In this document: positions 61,240 through 64,000 of the stretch, one piece after another | Position numbering within the stretch: the stretch's first letter is position 1 | How the letters are laid out: each line of letters opens with the position of its first letter | Assembly (NCBI RefSeq): GCF_025947365.1 | Contig: NZ_CP110012.1 | Coordinates: 3,844,001-3,908,000, forward strand | Length of the DNA: 64,000 nt | Source of the DNA: Flavobacterium sp. N502540 | Lineage (GTDB): Bacteria; Bacteroidota; Bacteroidia; Flavobacteriales; Flavobacteriaceae | Reading direction: 5' to 3' | Program-made: the position numbers and the translations under genes | Notes under the pieces: model-generated | What the model saw: the letters and a program-made list of their open reading frames with translations, nothing else | What the model was told of the DNA's origin: nothing | Databases searched by the model: none

Positions 61240-62148
61240 ATGAGTAAAATAACACTTTTTATACTATTATTAATCACAAACTTAAGTTGTTCACAGAAAA
61301 GCAATAATCAAAAGATGGAAGATTTTAACTTAAATACTTTATATAAAAAAATAACAATTTATAATGAAAAACCTGAATATTGGTTGTTTTTACATAGTAG
61401 TAATTGCTCCTATGTTGTTACTCTAGATGATATGCCAATATACACAGATTACAATGAAGGCAGTATGAAGTCGTTGTCAATACCTATAAATAATTTTATA
61501 TTAGAAAGTAAAAAAAATGAATTAAAAGTTTTGATTTTACCCAAAAGAGACGAAAATTATCATTTAGATAGTATTTTAGATAGTAGTTTTTCATTAGATG
61601 TCAAAGTAAGCAGAACAGAAAATAAAAAAGAGACTATTGTTTTTAATAAAAAGATTTCAGGTGGTGAGCAGAAGGAATCATTCAGACAAATTTTTATTCC
61701 TTTTGAATCGAATGTTCCCTATAAGCTTACGGGTTGGACAAATAGTATTGATCTAACTAAAGAAGATAAAGAAGTTTTAGGAAGGGAAGTAGAAAGTTTT
61801 TATAGAGAAATGATGAATGATTACAAAGATGGAAAAATAGAAAATATTGAAAAAAAATATTATAAAAGACAGTTTGAAAATGCACAATCTTTTTATTCAT
61901 CTAAAAAAGAAGACTCAGATAGAATAGTTTCTGAAATAAATAAAGATATTAACAAAGAACAAGATTTAAAATTGGAGGATTATAAATTAGTATTTTATGG
62001 TAATGGAAAGGTTGTTGGTTTAGTCAGAACTGATGGAGAGTTTTTAGGTAAATCTGCTTTTTTAGGGCTAACAGATGAAGATTTTTATATTTATTCTTTA
62101 CTCCTTCATCGCCCTAAAACAGGTAGTTCTTTAGAAGTAATTAGATAA
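61240..62148 (+). CDS. Lipoprotein, possible immunity protein
   Basis: The 302 residues have a lipoprotein signal with C17 after LLLITNLSC. The body is charged and soluble, with beta-rich residues 45-165 and a helical region (about 170-230; REMMNDYKDGKIENIEKKYY). No family was recognised. It begins 2 bp after the effector stop and ends 2 bp before the next gene, so it is co-expressed with both. A periplasmic immunity role is inferred from position. Confidence 0.75.
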   Translation: MSKITLFILLLITNLSCSQKSNNQKMEDFNLNTLYKKITIYNEKPEYWLFLHSSNCSYVVTLDDMPIYTDYNEGSMKSLSIPINNFILESKKNELKVLILPKRDENYHLDSILDSSFSLDVKVSRTENKKETIVFNKKISGGEQKESFRQIFIPFESNVPYKLTGWTNSIDLTKEDKEVLGREVESFYREMMNDYKDGKIENIEKKYYKRQFENAQSFYSSKKEDSDRIVSEINKDINKEQDLKLEDYKLVFYGNGKVVGLVRTDGEFLGKSAFLGLTDEDFYIYSLLLHRPKTGSSLEVIR

Positions 62149-62150
62149 CT

Positions 62151-62900
62151 ATGAATTCACTTAAAAATAAATTGAGCTTTTTTTTTATCACCACCTGCAT
62201 CTTTAATTTGTGTTTTGCTGTTTTTTATTTGTTTAAATTTTATTCTAAAGATTTTCATGAAAATGAAGGAGCTGCTATCATAAATTTATTATTTTTTCAA
62301 GTATCATCTACTATTTTACTAATTTTTTTTTCAGTATTGAACCCATTAAAAATATTTATTAGTGCAAAAAAAGGTGTAAATAATCGAAAAAAAAAAGGAA
62401 AAAATTATTTTGATATTATGGAATATAATATCATACGATTAGACAATAAGTTAACGCCATATTTAATTACTATTTTATTTGTTTTTTTCTTCTCTTTAAT
62501 TCTCATTGGATTTATATTAATTATAAACTATTTGGGAGTGCCAATTTTAGAAGTTTTAAAATTCCCATTTAGATTTATGCAAAATTTAAATCAATCTGAA
62601 TTATATTATGGAGTTTATAGTTTTTTACTTGTGAACATAGGTTATATTCTTTGCAATTCAGAACAATCTGCAGAATCATATTTATTAAAATTCAAAGTCT
62701 ATTTAAATTCCCTTGTTATAGCATTTTGTTTTAGTGCTTTTTTTATCCTATTTAATATGTTTTTTTATTTTTCTGCAAATGATACAAATAATGACATATT
62801 TACAGATAAAGTAAAAATAGCATATGCAATGTTTTTTAATATAGCCTTTGTTGTAAATAGTTATTTAGTTGAAAAGAAATATTTAAGCATAGAAATATAA
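62151..62900 (+). CDS. Polytopic inner-membrane protein, possible immunity protein
   Basis: The 249 residues contain about six predicted membrane spans (roughly 9-30, 41-66, 103-128, 153-168, 185-207, 223-239) and a short lysine-rich cytoplasmic loop (about 72-85). No family was recognised. Its place directly after a candidate membrane-acting effector and a lipoprotein suggests protection of the inner membrane from that effector, as for polytopic immunity proteins of other pore-forming T6SS effectors. Confidence 0.7.
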   Translation: MNSLKNKLSFFFITTCIFNLCFAVFYLFKFYSKDFHENEGAAIINLLFFQVSSTILLIFFSVLNPLKIFISAKKGVNNRKKKGKNYFDIMEYNIIRLDNKLTPYLITILFVFFFSLILIGFILIINYLGVPILEVLKFPFRFMQNLNQSELYYGVYSFLLVNIGYILCNSEQSAESYLLKFKVYLNSLVIAFCFSAFFILFNMFFYFSANDTNNDIFTDKVKIAYAMFFNIAFVVNSYLVEKKYLSIEI

Positions 62901-62901
62901 G

Positions 62902-62932
62902 AATTTAGGATTAGTAATTCTAAATTTTTTAT
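62902..62932 (+). terminator. Weak hairpin after the membrane-protein gene
   Basis: AATTTAG (62902-62908) pairs with CTAAATT (about 62920-62926) and is followed by a short T-run (TTTTT), just after the stop at 62900. It is a plausible operon end. Confidence 0.45.
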
Positions 62933-62934
62933 AT

Positions 62935-63258
62935 GGAAAAATCATTATCAATAAAAGGATTGCGAATCAAAAAATATGTAAGATAACGGAAGATTTTAGC
63001 ATTTTACGAAAAGATAACTATTCTTATACTTCAGATTCCGCTTCAGATAGTGACTATTTTAGATTGTATCTCATAAATAAAGATGATCAAAAAAAAGGAA
63101 TTTATGTAAGCAAGGAAGATTATAAAAAAGTAAAAGAAAATGATACAGTAACAATTACCTATTTTGAGATGGTAAATATCATTATAAAGGCTGTTTGTAA
63201 TAATCAGGACTTAGAATATTCACGTTTTTTTACAAAAAGAAATCGGAAATTATGGTAA
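62935..63258 (+). pseudogene. 5-prime-truncated gene remnant
   Basis: An open frame without a suitable start codon encodes about 100 residues (INKRIANQKICKITEDFSIL, then SYTSDSASDSDYFRLYLINK and GIYVSKEDYKKVKENDTVTI). The ordinary protein-like composition and lack of an ATG suggest a gene that lost its N-terminal, probably membrane-spanning, part. The first usable start, TTG at 63064, would give only 64 residues. The open partial gene at 63761 has an N-terminal span followed by a similar VINVDSI-type strand and may be a related intact copy. Confidence 0.5.
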
Positions 63259-63326
63259 TGTTATGTGAGAGGATTGTGAAGTAAATAATTGTGGAAATGG
63301 AAAAACCAAATTAGAAATTTTTTAAG

Positions 63327-63743
63327 ATGATAAAAAGGAAAATTACAGAAGAAGAGATATTATTTGTTAGTCGGATATTTACTAAAACTATTAGAAACTC
63401 TAGTCTTATCATTTTTATTTTATTGTATTTTTTTTCTGCTTTTCTTTATTGTTTATTTATAAATTTGGTTGAATACCTAATTGTAAAAATTATATTAATT
63501 ATTATAGTATCATTTTTAGGTTTTTTTATTTTTAATTCAATATACAGTATTATTTGTCTAAATAAAGAGATTAATACCTGTAATATTGACCGTATAGAGG
63601 CTGAATTTAAAGTACAAAATAAAGATATCCTCACTTATACATATGATATTGTTTTTGTAAAGAAAGCATTCAATAAAAGTTTATGTAAATCAATAATTAT
63701 CATGCCTTTTATTCAAACGACATTAATTCTTCTTTACAAGTAA
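63327..63743 (+). CDS. Small membrane protein of unknown function
   Basis: The 138 residues have two strong adjacent spans (about 27-50 and 53-78), a charged stretch (INTCNIDRIEAEFKVQNKDI) and a possible third span near the C-terminus (SIIIMPFIQTTLILLYK). No family was recognised. It lies among immunity-like membrane genes at the end of the T6SS cargo region. Confidence 0.6.
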   Translation: MIKRKITEEEILFVSRIFTKTIRNSSLIIFILLYFFSAFLYCLFINLVEYLIVKIILIIIVSFLGFFIFNSIYSIICLNKEINTCNIDRIEAEFKVQNKDILTYTYDIVFVKKAFNKSLCKSIIIMPFIQTTLILLYK

Positions 63744-63760
63744 TAAAATAAAATATATTA

Positions 63761-64000
63761 ATGAAAAGAGGTCTTCCATTAAAAGAAACATCCCCTGTGA
63801 AGATGTTCATTTTTGCTTTTATGTTTATAATTAGTATTTATTTTTTATATACTATGTTAAAGGTATTTCAACCTAGAATTTATGGAGACAGAATAAATGC
63901 TTTGGTAATAAATGTTGATAGTATTAAATCTCATAAAAACAACAATACGTACCGATATTTTGGCAAAATAAAATTTAAAAATAAAGAAGGCAATGGAATT
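63761..64000 (+). CDS. Membrane-anchored protein, 3-prime end outside window
   Basis: The frame opens with ATG at 63761 (MKRGLPLKETSPVKMFIFAF) and stays open for 80 codons to the window edge. One N-terminal span (about 14-37) is followed by a soluble strand-rich part (INALVINVDSIKSHKNNNTY). The layout is like small DUF3592-type membrane proteins. It starts 18 bp after the previous stop. The product is incomplete here. Confidence 0.6.
   Translation, partial: MKRGLPLKETSPVKMFIFAFMFIISIYFLYTMLKVFQPRIYGDRINALVINVDSIKSHKNNNTYRYFGKIKFKNKEGNGI

Noticed and set aside
51357..62900. A complete type VI secretion apparatus
   Set aside because: Only tube, spike and cargo genes are present; no sheath (TssB/C), baseplate or ClpV gene lies in the window.

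Overview
The window comes from a low-GC member of the Bacteroidota, most likely Flavobacterium or a close relative. The evidence is the type IX secretion cargo with a gliding-type C-terminal signal and its PorP/SprF partner, a TssD-type (Bacteroidota, T6SS-iii) tube protein, DUF4280 and DUF2931 T6SS accessories, PcfJ/ArdC-type conjugative remnants, and a TTG-N19-TAnnTTTG promoter.

Region 1 (1-13.4 kb) is signalling plus glycan genes. A Crp/Fnr regulator, a decayed IS6 transposase, a GAF histidine kinase and a CheY-like regulator precede a tight operon (4079-9561): a large kinase with an N-terminal HNOBA-like domain and several PAS domains, a FIST protein, a second kinase and an HPt protein. 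Convergent to it is a minus-strand operon that ends in a response-regulator receiver fused to a family 2 glycosyltransferase; its other genes are a GT4 transferase and a flippase. Region 2 (13.9-22.9 kb), divergent from that operon, holds a GT-C-like membrane protein with periplasmic domains, a secreted Ig-like protein, a GH5-like hydrolase and a TPR/beta-barrel outer-membrane protein, followed by a LytTR regulator. Together regions 1 and 2 look like an exopolysaccharide synthesis, processing and export locus under a FIST/HPt phosphorelay. This is the most interesting candidate system in the window; the FIST-kinase-HPt order recalls the NosP-NahK-HptB nitric oxide/biofilm pathway.

Region 3 (23.7-39.1 kb) encodes a 4124-residue adhesin with 11 tandem 81-residue and 25 tandem 100-residue repeats, followed by SprF-like and OmpA/PD40 partners. 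The 25 long repeats differ at one synonymous base, and the pattern of that base shows an 11-unit block duplication.

Region 4 (39.3-50.7 kb) is a decayed integrative/conjugative island: an ArdC remnant, an IS21 element with two nonsense codons and an AAT microsatellite inserted in a PcfJ pseudogene, SSB, a frameshifted IS110 element, an HTH-DUF6922/nucleotidyltransferase toxin-antitoxin pair, small conjugative-element genes, and two adjacent IS3 transposases, one catalytically dead and one intact.

Region 5 (51.1-64.0 kb) is a T6SS spike and cargo island without the core apparatus: TssD, VgrG, a small beta-tail protein, a Tle1-like DUF2235 lipase with a DUF2931 lipoprotein, a LysM-like protein, a DUF4280 PAAR-like cap, a 937-residue candidate effector, a lipoprotein and several membrane proteins that may be immunity factors. 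The last gene runs off the window.
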